Assembly (NCBI GenBank): GCA_947626545.1 | Contig: CANQSS010000001.1 | Coordinates: 1-64,000, forward strand | Source of the DNA: an uncultured Akkermansia sp. | GTDB lineage: Bacteria > Verrucomicrobiota > Verrucomicrobiia > Verrucomicrobiales > Akkermansiaceae | DNA: 64,000 nucleotides | Direction: 5' to 3' | Part shown: one piece after another, positions 1 to 12,000 of the stretch | Position numbering within the stretch: the first letter of the stretch is position 1 | Layout of the letters: each line of letters begins with the position of its first letter | Position numbers and translations under genes: made by a program | The notes under the pieces: model-generated | The model's input: the letters and a program-made list of their open reading frames with translations, nothing else | Told to the model about the DNA's origin: nothing | Database searches by the model: none

Positions 1-3000
1 CTCATCAACCAAGGCACCGGAGAACAGCTGCTTGCCGTCCAGATCCTCCATGCGGAGTCCCGTCAGGTCGATCTTCAGCGTGCCGCTCTCCGCAGCCAGA
101 CCCGTCAGCGTGAGCTCGGTGAGCTTGCCGCTCACGATGCCCACCTTGATGCTCGCGTCGCCCTCCAGCGCCACCTCACCCAAGCCCGCGGCTGTCACCG
201 TGTGCAGGTCGAGGGTTGCTCCGTCCGTCAAGCTCAGGCTCGTCAAGCTGCCGCTCATCGCCTGCACGCTCGTCTCCCCGCTCAGTTCGAGGCTGCCGCC
301 CTGCGCAGTCAAGCTCGCGATGCTGCCGCCATTGCTCAGCTCCAGCGTGCCCTTCGTCAGCGTGGCATCCAGGTTCGTGACGGTGTTGCTCAGCGTGAGC
401 GTGCCCGCGCTCTCCACCGTCACCGCGCCTGTGATCGCGCCGGTCAGCGTGGTCGCCGCCGAGCCGGTGTAGTGCAAGGCGCTTGCAATGTTATTGCCGA
501 AGCTCTTTGTCGCCGTCTCCTTCGAGGTTGTCAGCTCCAAGGTGCCGGTGCCGCCGATGCTTCCGGTGCCGTCCAGGGCCGCCGCCTTCACGGTCGTTCC
601 TCCCGTGGTGGTCAGGTTGCCCTCGCCCACGTTCAAGGTGCCGGTGATCTCCGCGTTGCCCAGCGTGGTCGCCGCTCCGGTGGTCAGCTTGGTTGCCGTC
701 AGCGTGCCGGTGTAGTTGCTCTCACCCGTCAGTGTCAGCTCCTTAGCCGTCACCTTGCCGTTTCCTCCGTTCAAGCTCTTCAGGGTGACGGATTCTCCGG
801 TCAAGCTCAGCGTGCCGGAGCTCATCGTGACGTCAGTATTGCTGCCCGACAGGTTGCTCATCGTCAGAGTTGCATCCGCTGCACCGTTCACATCCAGCTT
901 GCTGCCGCTGAACTCTCCGTTCAACGTGGCATTCTGCGTACCCGTCCAAGTCAGGTTGCTGCTGATGGTCGTGTCCTCGTTGCTCAGCACGTCGCTGTTC
1001 GCCAGCGTCAGCGTGCCGCCGGTCACCTCACCCGTGCCGCTCAGCTTGCTCGCCGTCAGGCTATCAGCCACGCTCACCGTGCTATCCCGACCAACATTCA
1101 GTGTTCCAATGGCGCCGCTCGCGCTCACCTCACCCGTCGTCGACAGCGTACCCGCACCGCTCAAGCCAGTCACCGAGCCGCCACCCATGCTCAGGGTGCC
1201 GTTCTCGCTCACATCCGCGTTGCTCACCGTGCCATTCACCGTCAGCGTGCCAGTCTGGTCCACTGTCGCGTTCGCAATGCTCACGCTCTCGCCCGTGAAG
1301 CTCTGGTTCGCGCCGCCGTTCACTGTGATGGTCAAGCCACTCACCGTGCCGCTGAAGCTGCCATTCGTGCCGGTGATGATCACCGAGCCGTCCAGCGTGC
1401 CTGTACTGCCGTTCACGCCCGCCACGCTCAGGCTGTTACCTGTCACGGTAGCGCCGTTCATGCTCAGCGCGCCCGCCGCACCGCTCAGAATCAGCTTACC
1501 TTCCGCCCTCAGGGCGTCGGCATCGCTCAGGGTGGCGCTCAGACCACTGCCCGTGCCGTTCAGCGTACCCGTGCCGCTCACTGCCTTCGCCGTTCCGGTC
1601 GCATTCAGTGTGCCGTTGTCCAGGGCGATGGTGCCTTCGTAGCTGTCAAGTGCGCCGGTCACGCTCATCGTACCCTCCAAGGTCAGCGTGCCTGCTCCGC
1701 TCAGCGCTCCGGTCACCTCGGTGCCCACGCTGAAGGTCGCATTGTTGTTCAGGGTGAGGTCGCTCACCGTCAGGCTGTCATCCGCGTCGCCGTTGAACTT
1801 GTAGCCCTCAGCGCTCACCGTCATGTTGCCCGCCACGATCGCGCCATCGAGCTCCACGGTCTTGTTTGCAGCATGAGCCTCATCGAGATCACTGAAGACT
1901 ACGTCCTTACCCTCCATGAACCCGGTCACGCCGTGCTTCGTGGTCCAGTCGTTGTGGTCGTTCATATTCCAAACGCCATCGTCTCCCGCCCAAGTCAGCG
2001 CGCCCTCTGCCACTCCGTAGTGCACGAAGCCCTTGTCATCCAAGTACAGGTCGTAGCCGTCCTTCAGCGTCAGCTTGCCGTAGTCGAACTGCACGCCGTC
2101 GTTCCAGCCATTCGCCGAGCTGAAGAGCTGGTAGCCGTCCGCGAGACCTTCCAAAGCCGTCAGGTCGTCACCCTTCAACTGCAGCGTCAGCGTATTCCCG
2201 CCGAGATCCATGCTGTTCAGCGCGATCTTCGTTCCGCTCAAGCCCTTGCTGAAGCTCAGCGTCGCCTTACCCGTCAACGTGATGTCACCGAAGCTGAAGG
2301 CATTCGCACCCAGCGCCAGCGTACCGCCCAGGCTCAGGCTGCTCAGGCTGCCGGTCATCTTAGTGATGCTGCCGCCCGCGCTCAGCTCGAGGCTGCCGCC
2401 GGTCGCATTCAAGCTCGCGATGTTGCCGCCGTTGCTCAGCGCCAGGGTGCCCTTCGTCAAGGTGACATCCAGATTCTCCAATCCGGTCTTGCTCAGCGTG
2501 AGCTTGCCCGCGCTCTCCACGGTCACCGGACCCGTGATCGAACCGCTCAGCTCAACCTCAGCCGAGCCGGTGTAACGCAGCGCGCTCGAAATGGCGTTGC
2601 CGAAGCTACCACCCTCCGTGGTCGTCAACTCCAACGTGCCGCCGCCGATGCCTCCGTTACCCGCCAGAGCCGCCGCTGTCACGGTCGTTCCATCCGTGAT
2701 GGTCAAGGTGCCGGTCAGATCCAAGGTGCCGCTGATGGTCGCGTTGCCCAGCTTGGTCGCCTCCTTCGTGGTCAAGCCCGCCGCCGTCAATGTGCCGGTG
2801 AAGTTGCTCGCCTCATTCAGCGTCAGCGTACCCGCAGCATTCACCGCGCCGCTCGTGCCGCCCAAGCTCGCCAGCTCAACGCTTGTTCCCAGCGTCAGCG
2901 TGCCGCCGTCCATTGTCACGGTTCCCAACTTCGTAGCCTGCGTGAAGCTCAGCGTTCCGGCACTCACCGCCACGCTCGTGTTCGTCAGCTCATCGGTAGC

Positions 3001-6000
3001 CGTGAACGTCTGTGTACCGTCGCCCTTCATCGTGATGGAGGTGATGGAGATCCCATCGCCCGTAAGCTTACCGTTGTACGTGCCGCCGTTGCCGTCAATC
3101 GTCAGATCCTTGCCGTTCAGCGTGCCGTCGCCCTTGATGCCGTCCACGGTCAAGGCACCCTTCCACGCCAGCTCGCCGCCGCTCATTGCAACACTTCCCT
3201 CAATTTGGTTAGTGTTAGCATTTGTCGCAAACTCCAGCTTCGTGCCGGCGCTCAGGCTGACCGCGCCGTCCACGATGTTGCGCTCCGTGCCGGCCAGGGT
3301 GATCGTACCCGCCGTCAGGTTGGTGCCGATCGCGCCAACCGTCACATTCTCGGTGCCCGTGCTACCGAGGACGAGTTCGCCGCCGCTCACCTTCAGACTC
3401 GTGGCGCTCATATCCAGCGTGCCCTTCTCCAGCTCCGTTCCGATGGTGATGGTCAGCTTGCCTGCCGTCACGGTCAGGTTCTCACCCGCGAAGCCATTGC
3501 TCAGCGTGTAGCCGTTGCCAGCACCGCCCGTGTACGTCAGGTCGTTCTCAATCGTGCCGCTGAATGTGCCGTCCGCATCGGTGAGCGTCACCTTGCCGCC
3601 TCCGTTAATCGTACCGGCGCCGCTCAGGTCGTTCACCGTCAGCGCGCCGTCCGTCGTCACCGTGCCATTCGCCGTCAGCGACTTAATCTCGCCGCCACGT
3701 CCCAGCGTCAAGTTGCCGCCGTTCACAGTGGCACTCGTGGTCACATTCAGAGCCGAATCGGCTGTCACCGTGCCCGTGCTCAGCGTCAGCTCGCCAACCG
3801 TGCCGCCCCTCTCCAAGGTCAGGCTGCCGTCAGTCACAGTGATTGCACCGCTGTAGGCCGTCACCGCCTTCGTCAGGGTCATCTCACTGCCCTTATCCAG
3901 GGTCAGCGCACCCTTGCCGCTCAACGTTCCGGTCACCGTGGTATCCACGCTGAAGGTCGCGCCCGCAGTCAGCGTCAGGTCCTTCACCTCCAAGGAATCG
4001 GTCGCGCCTTCCGCGTGACTGCAGAAGCTGTAGCCGTCAGCGCTCACCGTCATGTTGCCCGCCACGATCGCGCCCTCAAGCTCCACAGCCTTGTTGCCCA
4101 GACCATCTTGGTTGAAGACCACGTCCTTGCCCTCACGGAAGCCGGTCACGCCGTGCTTCGTGGTCCAGTCATTGTGACCCTGATCATCATCTTCCCTAAT
4201 CTCATCCTCACCCTGCAGGTTCCATGTGTTATCCTGACCCGCCCAAGTCAGCGCTCCCTCTGCCACTTCGTAGTGCAGGTAGCCATCCTCCGTCAGGTAC
4301 AGGTCGTAGCCGTCATCCAGCACAATGCCCTCATGACTGAGCACCACCTTGTTCACATCGATGCTCCAATCTTTGACGTCGCTCGCCGACTGGAAGAGCT
4401 GGTAGCCGTTGCTGCCGATGTCATCGAGGTCACTCCGCGTCAGGTTCAGGGTCAGCTCGTTGCTGTCACCGCGCTCCAGGCTGTTCAGCGCAATCCTCGT
4501 ACCGCGCAAGCCATCGCTGAAGCTCAACGCCGCGTCTTGACCCGTCAGCGTGATGTCGCCGAAGCTGAAGGTGTCCCTGCCCAGCTTCAGCTCGCCGCCC
4601 AAGCTCAGGCTCTTCAACCCGGTGCCGCTCATCTCAACAATGCTGCCGCCCGCCTTCAGCTCAAGGCTGCCGCCGGTCGCATTCAAGCTCGCGATGCTGC
4701 TGCCCGCGCTCAGCGCCAGCGTGCCCTGCGTCATGGTAACATCCAGATCCGTCAGCTGCTCGTTGCTCAGCGTCAGCTTGCCGCCAACACTATCCACCGT
4801 CACCGGACCCGTGATCGAACCGCTCAGCTCGACCTCAACCTCGCCGGTGTAACGCAACGCGCTCGAGATGTCATTCGTGAACGCCTTACCTGGCGCCACC
4901 GTCGTCGTCAGCTCCAGCGTGCCCTCGCCGCCGATGCTTCCCGTGCCATCCAGAGCCGCCGCCTTCACGGTCGTTCCCCTGGTGGTGGTCAGAGTCTGAC
5001 TTGCGCCCACACTCAAGGTATCGCTGATGGTCGCATTGCCCAGCGTGGTCGCCGCATTCGCGGTCAAGTTCTCTGCCGTCAGTTCACCCGTGAAGTTGCT
5101 CGCCCCATTCAGCGTCAGCATACCCTCAGCCGTCACTGTGCCGCTTCCGCCGTTCAGGCTTGTGGTGCCGTTGTCCTTCAGGGTCAGGTCACCGCCGTTC
5201 ATCACGATCGCGCCGCTCTCCAGCCCGTACGTGACCTCCAAGCTGCCGCTCGTCATCGTGAGCGTGCCGGTCTCATAATGACCCAGAGTGAACTTCTGTC
5301 CCGTCGCACCCCGGAAGTCCAGGTTGCTGCTCACCGTGCCGTTGAACGCACCAGCATCCGTGGTCTTCAGCGTCAGCATACCGGTGCCGCTCACCGTGCC
5401 CTCGCCGCTCAGCGCAGCCGTCTCCATGGCGCCGTTCACCGTCACCGTGCCGGCCACAGTCGCCGTCGTCGCCGTCAGGCTGTCAGCCACGGTCAGCGTG
5501 CCTCTCTGCACATCCACCGTGCCGATGGTGCCGCTCGCGCTCACCGTACCCGTCACGGCCAGCGTGCCCGCGCCAGTCAAGCCGGTCACCGAGCCGCCGC
5601 TCATGCTCAGGGTGCCGCTCACATCCGCAGCCTTCACCGTGCCATTCACCGTCAGCGTGCCTGTCCCGTTCACCGTCGCGCTCGCGATGCTCACGCTCGC
5701 CTCCTCAGCGCTACCCGTGAAGCTCTGGCTCGCATCGCCGTTCACCGTGATGGTCAAATCCGTCACTGTGCCCTCGAAGCTACTGCCCTTGCCGGTGATG
5801 ATGACCGAGCCGTCCAGCGTGCCGCTGCCGCTCACGCCCGCCACGCTCAGACCCCTGCCTGTCACGGTAGCATCGCTCAGGTTCAACACACCCGTTGCAC
5901 CCGTCAGCTCGCCGCTCAGGTTCAGCGTACCGTTCGCCGTCAGGGCTCCCTCGCCATCCAACGTAGCGGTCAAGCTCTTGCCCCCATTGCTGGCCAGCGT

Positions 6001-9000
6001 GTTGGTTCCCTGCTCCGGTGTCCCCACCGTCACCGTCTTGCTCAGCGCGCCGTGCGCCGTCAGGCTGCCGCCGTTCAACGTCACCTCGCCGGTGTAGCCG
6101 TCCAGCTCGCCCTTCACTTCCATCGCACCGCCCAAGGTCAGCGCACCCGCGCCGCTCAGCGTTCCCTCCACCGTGGTCTTCACGCTGAAGGTCGTATCGT
6201 TGTTCAGGGCGAGGCTGCTCACCGTCAGGGTATTGTCCGCGCCGTTCTTGAAGCTGCTGAATTCGTAACCCGCGGCATTCACGCTCATCGCGCCCGCCTC
6301 AACCGTGCCCTTGAGCTGCACATGCATGTGGGTCGCCGCCTCATCTTTGAGCTCTCCGAAGATCACATTCTTGTCCTTCGTGAAGTTGGCTCCTACTTGG
6401 TGCGTGCCCACGATCCAGTCCTTGCCATCTTCATCCTCGCTCGCTACCGCATTCCAGACATTATCGTCACCGGCCCAGGTCAGATCTCCCTCAACGGCGC
6501 CGTAGTGCAGGTAACCGTTGTCATCCACGTACAGATCATAGCCGTCATTCAGCGTCAGCTGGCCGTAATCGAACTTCACGTCGCTGCCCCAGCCATTCGC
6601 CGAGCTGAAGAGCTGGTAGCCGCCCGCGAGACCCGCCAAAGCGTCCAGGTCGTCCTTCGTCAGTACCAGCGTCAGCTCATGAGTGCCGCGCTCCAGACTG
6701 GTCAGCTCGATCTTCGTCGAGGTCAGTGCATCGAATGCCAGCTTCGCATCCTCCGTCAGCGTCACCGTTCCGAAGCCGTAGGTTCCGCCGGTCAGCGTCA
6801 GCTTGCCAGCCAGGTTCAATCCCATCAGCGAGCCGCTCATCGTGCCAATCGAGGAACCCGTCTCTGCCGTGCCGCTAAGCGTCAGCGTGCCGCCGTTCGC
6901 CTGCAGGTTCGAGATGCTGCTGCCGTCCGACAGACTCAGCACACCGCCGTTCATCACGACCTTGCCCTTCTCAGCCAGCGTCAGCGATTCAACGGTCAAG
7001 CTGCCGCTCGTCACCGTGAGCTCGCTGCCGCTGTAGGTGCCCAAGGTGAACGTCGCGTCTGCTCCCGTCGCGCCCTGGAAGTTCAACTTCGTGCTCACCG
7101 TGCCGGTGAAGCTACCCGCCCCCGTGGTCTTCAGGGTCAGCGTGCCCTCACCCGTGACACTGCCAGCGACCTCGCCCGTGCCCTGCAAGCCCGTTGCAGT
7201 CATCGTGCCGGTCAGTTGCAGGGTCTTATTCTCGCCCACATCCAGCGTGCCGACCGATGCGCCCTCGCCGTTGTACGTGAAGGTGGTCTCACCATCACCG
7301 CCCACAGTCAATCCGCCCGTCGTCAAGCTGCCGCTGTACTCACCGCCGTTCACGGTCAGTGTACCCGTGGCATTCACCGTGCCGCTCGTGCCGGCCAGGC
7401 TCGTCATCGTGACCTCGTCCGCGCCGAGTCTCAGCTCACCGCCGCCCATCGTCACCGCGCCCAGATTCTCGGCCGCCGCGAAGTTCAGTATGCCGGCGTT
7501 CACGTTCACCTTCGTGTTGTCCGACGTAGCATCTTCCGTGAACGTCTGCGTGCCGTCGCCCGTCATCGTGATGGATGTCACACCGCCCAGGTTCTCGCCG
7601 CTGTACGTGCCGCCCGTGCCGTCAATCGTCAAAGACGCGCCGCCGCTCAGCGTACCGCTGCCCTTAATGCCGCTCACGGTCAATCCGCCGTTCCAGCTCA
7701 GCGTGCCGCCATTCATCGTGACGACCTCCTCAACCTTGTTGTCGGTGCCCCTCGCAAACTTCAGTGTGGTGCCGGAGCTCAGGTTGACCGTACCCGCCAC
7801 GAGGTTGCTCTCCGAGCCGTTCAGCGTAATCGTGCCGTCCGTCGTCAGGTTGTTGCCAACCGAGTCGACCGTCACCTTCGTGGTGCCCGTGCTACCGAGC
7901 ACAAGTTCACCGACGACGAGTCCACTGCCGCTCACCTTCAGGCTCTTATCGCTCACATCCAGCGTGTCTCCCTCCTCCGTTCCGATGGTCAGCTTGCCCG
8001 CCGTCACGGTCAGATTGTCGCCCGCGAAGCCCTTGCTCAGCGTGTAGCCGTTGCCAGCACCGCCCGTGTACGTCAGGTCGTTCTCGATCGTGCCGCCGAA
8101 CGTACCGCTCGCAGCAGTGAGTGTCACCTTGCCGCTGCCGGTAATCTTGCCGCCCGTGCCGTCGTCCTTACCGCCCAGGTTGCTCAGCGTCAGCGCGCTC
8201 TCCGTCGTCACCGTGCCCGCCTCCAGCGTCAACGTACCAACCGATCCGCCCTTCTCGAGAGTCACACTGCCATCCGTCACCTTGATCGTGCCTGCGCTCA
8301 GAGCCGCACCGGCCGTCACCGTGCCCGCTGTGGTCAGCGTACCAACCGATCCGCCCTTCTCCAAGGTCAGGTTGCCGTTGCTTTCTACGCTGATTGCACC
8401 CTCGTAACCGGCCGTCACCGCCTGCTTCAGGGTCATCTCACCGCCCGTCAGCGTCAGCGCCCCCGTGCCGCTCAGCGTTCCGGTGACCGTGGTATCCACG
8501 CCGAAGCTCGCAGCCGCGCCCAGCGTCAGGTTCTTCACCTCCAGCGAGTCGCCCGCGTCGCCTTTGAACTCGTAGCCATCAGCGCTCACCGTCATGTTAC
8601 CCGCCACGATCGCGCCATCGACTTGCACTTCGTTGTGGGTCTTACCCTCATCTCCGAACGTCACGTCCTTGCCCTCGCGGAAGCTGGTCGTGCTCTGACG
8701 GAGCGTGTTCCAGTCATTGCTGTCGTCCATATTCCACACGCCATCATTGCCAGCCCAAGTCAGCGCGCCCTCTGCCTCTGCGTAGTGCAGGTAGCCATCC
8801 TTCGTCAGGTACAGGTCGTAGCCATCCTCCAGCTCGAGCCCTTCGGCAAACGTCACCAAATTCTCCAAGCCCGCAATGGTGCCATCCTCCGTACCCGTCG
8901 GCTTGAAGAGCTGGTAGCCCTTGCTGCCAATGCTGCCGAGGTCATCCGGCGTCAGATCCAGAGTCAGCGTGTAGTCTCCGTCTCCGCCCAAGCTCTTCAG

Positions 9001-12000
9001 TGCAATCGTCGTGCCCTTCAAGCCCTCGCTGAAGCTCAGTGTCGCGTTACCCGTCAGCGTGATGTCGCCGAAGCTGAAGGCATCCGCACCCAGCTCCAGC
9101 GTGCCGCCCAGCTTCAGGCTGTCCAAGCCGCCGCTCATCTCAGTAACGCTGCCGCCCAGCTTCAGCTCGAGGCTGCCGCCGGTCGCATTCAAGCTCGCGA
9201 TGCTGCTGCCCGCGCTCAGCGCCAGAGTACCATTCGTCATGGTAACATCCAGATCCGTCACCGCCTTGGTTAGCGTCAGCTTGCCGCTCTCGCTCGTGCT
9301 GCTCACCGTCACCGGTCCCGTGATCGTGCCGCTCAGCTCGACCTCAGCCACGCCGGTGTAACGCAACGCGCTCGAGATGTCATTCGTGAACGCCTTACCT
9401 GGCGCCACCGTCGTCGTCAGCTCCAGCGTGCCGTCGCCGCCGATGCTTCCGCTGCCCGCCAGAGCCGCCGCCTTCACGGTCGTTCCATCCGTGATAGTCA
9501 GAATCTGATCTGTGCCCACACTCAAGGTGCTGTTGATGGTCGCATTGCCCAGCGTGGTCGCCGCATTCGCGGTCAAGTTCTCTGCCTTCAGCGTACCGGT
9601 GAATTCGCTCGCCTCATTCAGCATCAGCGTACCCGTGGCATTCACCGTGCCGCTCTCGCCGGTCAGGCTCTTCAGGGTGACGGTGTCTCCGGCCAGACCC
9701 AACGTGCCGGACTCCATCACGACGGCTGCCGCGTTCGTCAGGTTCGTCACATTCAGGGTGCCCTTGCCGTTCATCGTCAGGTTACTGCCGCCGAAGGTCG
9801 CCACCGTGAACTCCTTGCTTCCCGTGTAGGTCAGATCCACGTTCACCGCGCCGTTATAGGTACCGGGCTCCGTGCCGCTGTACGTGAGCGTGAGTGATCC
9901 GGTACCCTTGATCTGATGGTTGTTAGGCGTCTCCGCCGTATCCGTCAGGTTGCCGGCAATCATCGTCGCGCCTCTCAGGGTCAGATCGCCCTTCGAGGTG
10001 TCAATCGTGCCGACCGTCGTTTCCTCCGTGCCCGAGTACGTGAAGCCGTCTCCAGCCGCCGCGAGCGTGCCTACCACATCCAGCGTGCCGCCGAAGCTGC
10101 CGCCCAGGGTCAGGATGCTCGCCTTGCCGGTGCTCACCACCGTGCCGGAGCCCGGGGTCTCCCCGTCAGCGCCGCTCAGCTTCGTGATCGTGCCACCCTT
10201 CGCGAACTCGATGACGCCATCCGCATCCGTCAAGAAAGCCTTAGCCAACGTCGCATTGGCACCGAGCTTCAGTGTGCCTTTGCTCACCGTCACCTCACCG
10301 CTCAGCTTGGTCGCCTTCGTGAACTCCAGCACACCGGCATTCACCGTGAATGCGCTTGTGTACTCATTCTCGTTGGTCAGCTTCTGCGTGCCTTCGCCGT
10401 CCATCGTCAGGCTCGTCACACTTCCCAGCCCAACGTTGAAGGTGCCGCCGTCGCCGGTGATGGTCAGACTCGTGCCACCCAGCGTGCCGCTTCTGCCGGT
10501 CAAGCCACCGACCGACAGATCACCTGTCCAATTCAGCACACCGTTGCTCTTCAGCGTCACCAGTCCCGTCACCTCATTTCCGCTTCCCGCGCTGAAGCCC
10601 AACGTGGATCCCGACAGCGTCACTGCGCCGTCCACGGTGTTCTTGCTACCGCTCAGAGTCAGCGTGCCCTTCAGGTTGGTCTCGGTGATATCGCCCACGG
10701 TCACCTTACCCGCACCACCCAGCACAAGCTCGGCGCCCTTGGCGATGCTCAGATCCTTGTTGCTCACATCCAGATCACCCGTCGGCTCAAGCGTCAGCTT
10801 GCCCTTCTTCACGGTCAGGCTGTCGCCGCCGAACGTCCCGCTCAGCTTGTAGTCTCCGCTCGCCGCCTCGTAGGTCAGGTTGCCGTTGATGGTTCCCGCG
10901 AAGGTGCCGCTCGCATCGGTCAAGGTCAGGTCGCCCTCAATCGTGCCTTCGCCGTCGTTTGTCAGCTCGTTGACCGTCAGGGTATCGCCCGTCTCCACGG
11001 TGCCACCAGTCGCCGTCAAGGTGCCAATCGTGCCGCCGCTGATCAGGCTCAGAGTGCCGCTCTCCACGGTAACCGATCCCTTGTACCCGGTCACAGCTTC
11101 GTCGATCGTCAGACTCGCGCCCGCTCCATCCACAGTCAGGTTGCCGCTCGCGCCAATCAGGCTGCCCAGCTCGGTCGCACCCTTGAAGGTAACGATTCCA
11201 TCCACGCTCAGGCTGCTCGCCGTCACCGTGTTCTCGAAGGTCGCCGTTCCACTTCCACTCACAGCCAGCTCACCATCCACGGTGATGCTTCCAACGCTGA
11301 ACGTCCACGTACCGCTCTCCACGGTCATGCGGCTCGTCGTAACGCCTTGGGCGTCCACCGTAACGGTATCACTGTTTCCACCAACGAACCGGACTTCATC
11401 GTTCTCCTCGAACGCCACCCTCTGCGTCAGACCCTCCATCGTCCAGATCATCTCGGTCGTATTCCAGTTGAAGGTTTGTTCCCCATCCTTGCTTCCATTG
11501 AGTGTCAGCGCGCCCTCCGCAGTCATCAGCTGCAGGTAGCCGGTGTCCGTCAGCTGAAGCTGCTCACGCCCGGTCAGAGCGAGACCATCCGTACTCGTGT
11601 AGCTCAGCAGACTGCGCAAGCCAACGATCTTGGTCCTGTCGAGCACACCGCCCGCGAAGAGCTGCAGGCCAGTTCCCTCCAGCGATGCCCTCTGCAAGCC
11701 GTTCAAGTCGATCGTGAGCTTGCTGCCGCCCTGCGTCTGAGTCAGCGAATCCACCACGAGCGTTGTGAGGTTCGATCCTCCCAAGCCCACAACATCCAAG
11801 GTCACCGCTCCCTTCAGGGTCACCGCGCCCAGATCCGCCGTCGTCAGCGCGCTCAGGTCGAGCGTCGCCTGATCCGCCAGCGTCAGGCTGCTCAGCCCGC
11901 CGTTCATCGCAGAGATCTTCGTCGTGCCGCCCAGTGAGAGATTGCCGTTGGTCGCATTCAAGGTGCCAATGGTGGCGCCGCCGCTCAAGGTCACCTTGCC

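Larger units (their letters stand above)
480..9490 (-). repeat. Left-end tandem array of ~2.25 kb modules (two-module higher-order repeat)
   Basis: Cassettes W16-W19 are spaced 2,280, 2,232 and 2,253 bases apart. Modules match best two units apart: a tract at 4861 recurs at 9370 (shift 4,509), one at 3511 recurs at 8047 (shift 4,536), and one at 1171 recurs at 5587 (shift 4,416). The unit of copying was therefore a two-module block of about 4.4-4.5 kb. The boundaries given are approximate. Confidence 0.75.

Noticed and set aside
202..9273. Plus-strand open frame of 3,023 codons, and similar ones at 9916-11937, 20209-24945, 28627-31260, 31963-34881 and 40510-43968
   Set aside because: They lie exactly opposite the giant gene's codons and are monotonous Arg/Gln/His/Ala-rich text without domains, signal peptides or ribosome sites. 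They exist because the real gene avoids TTA, CTA and TCA.
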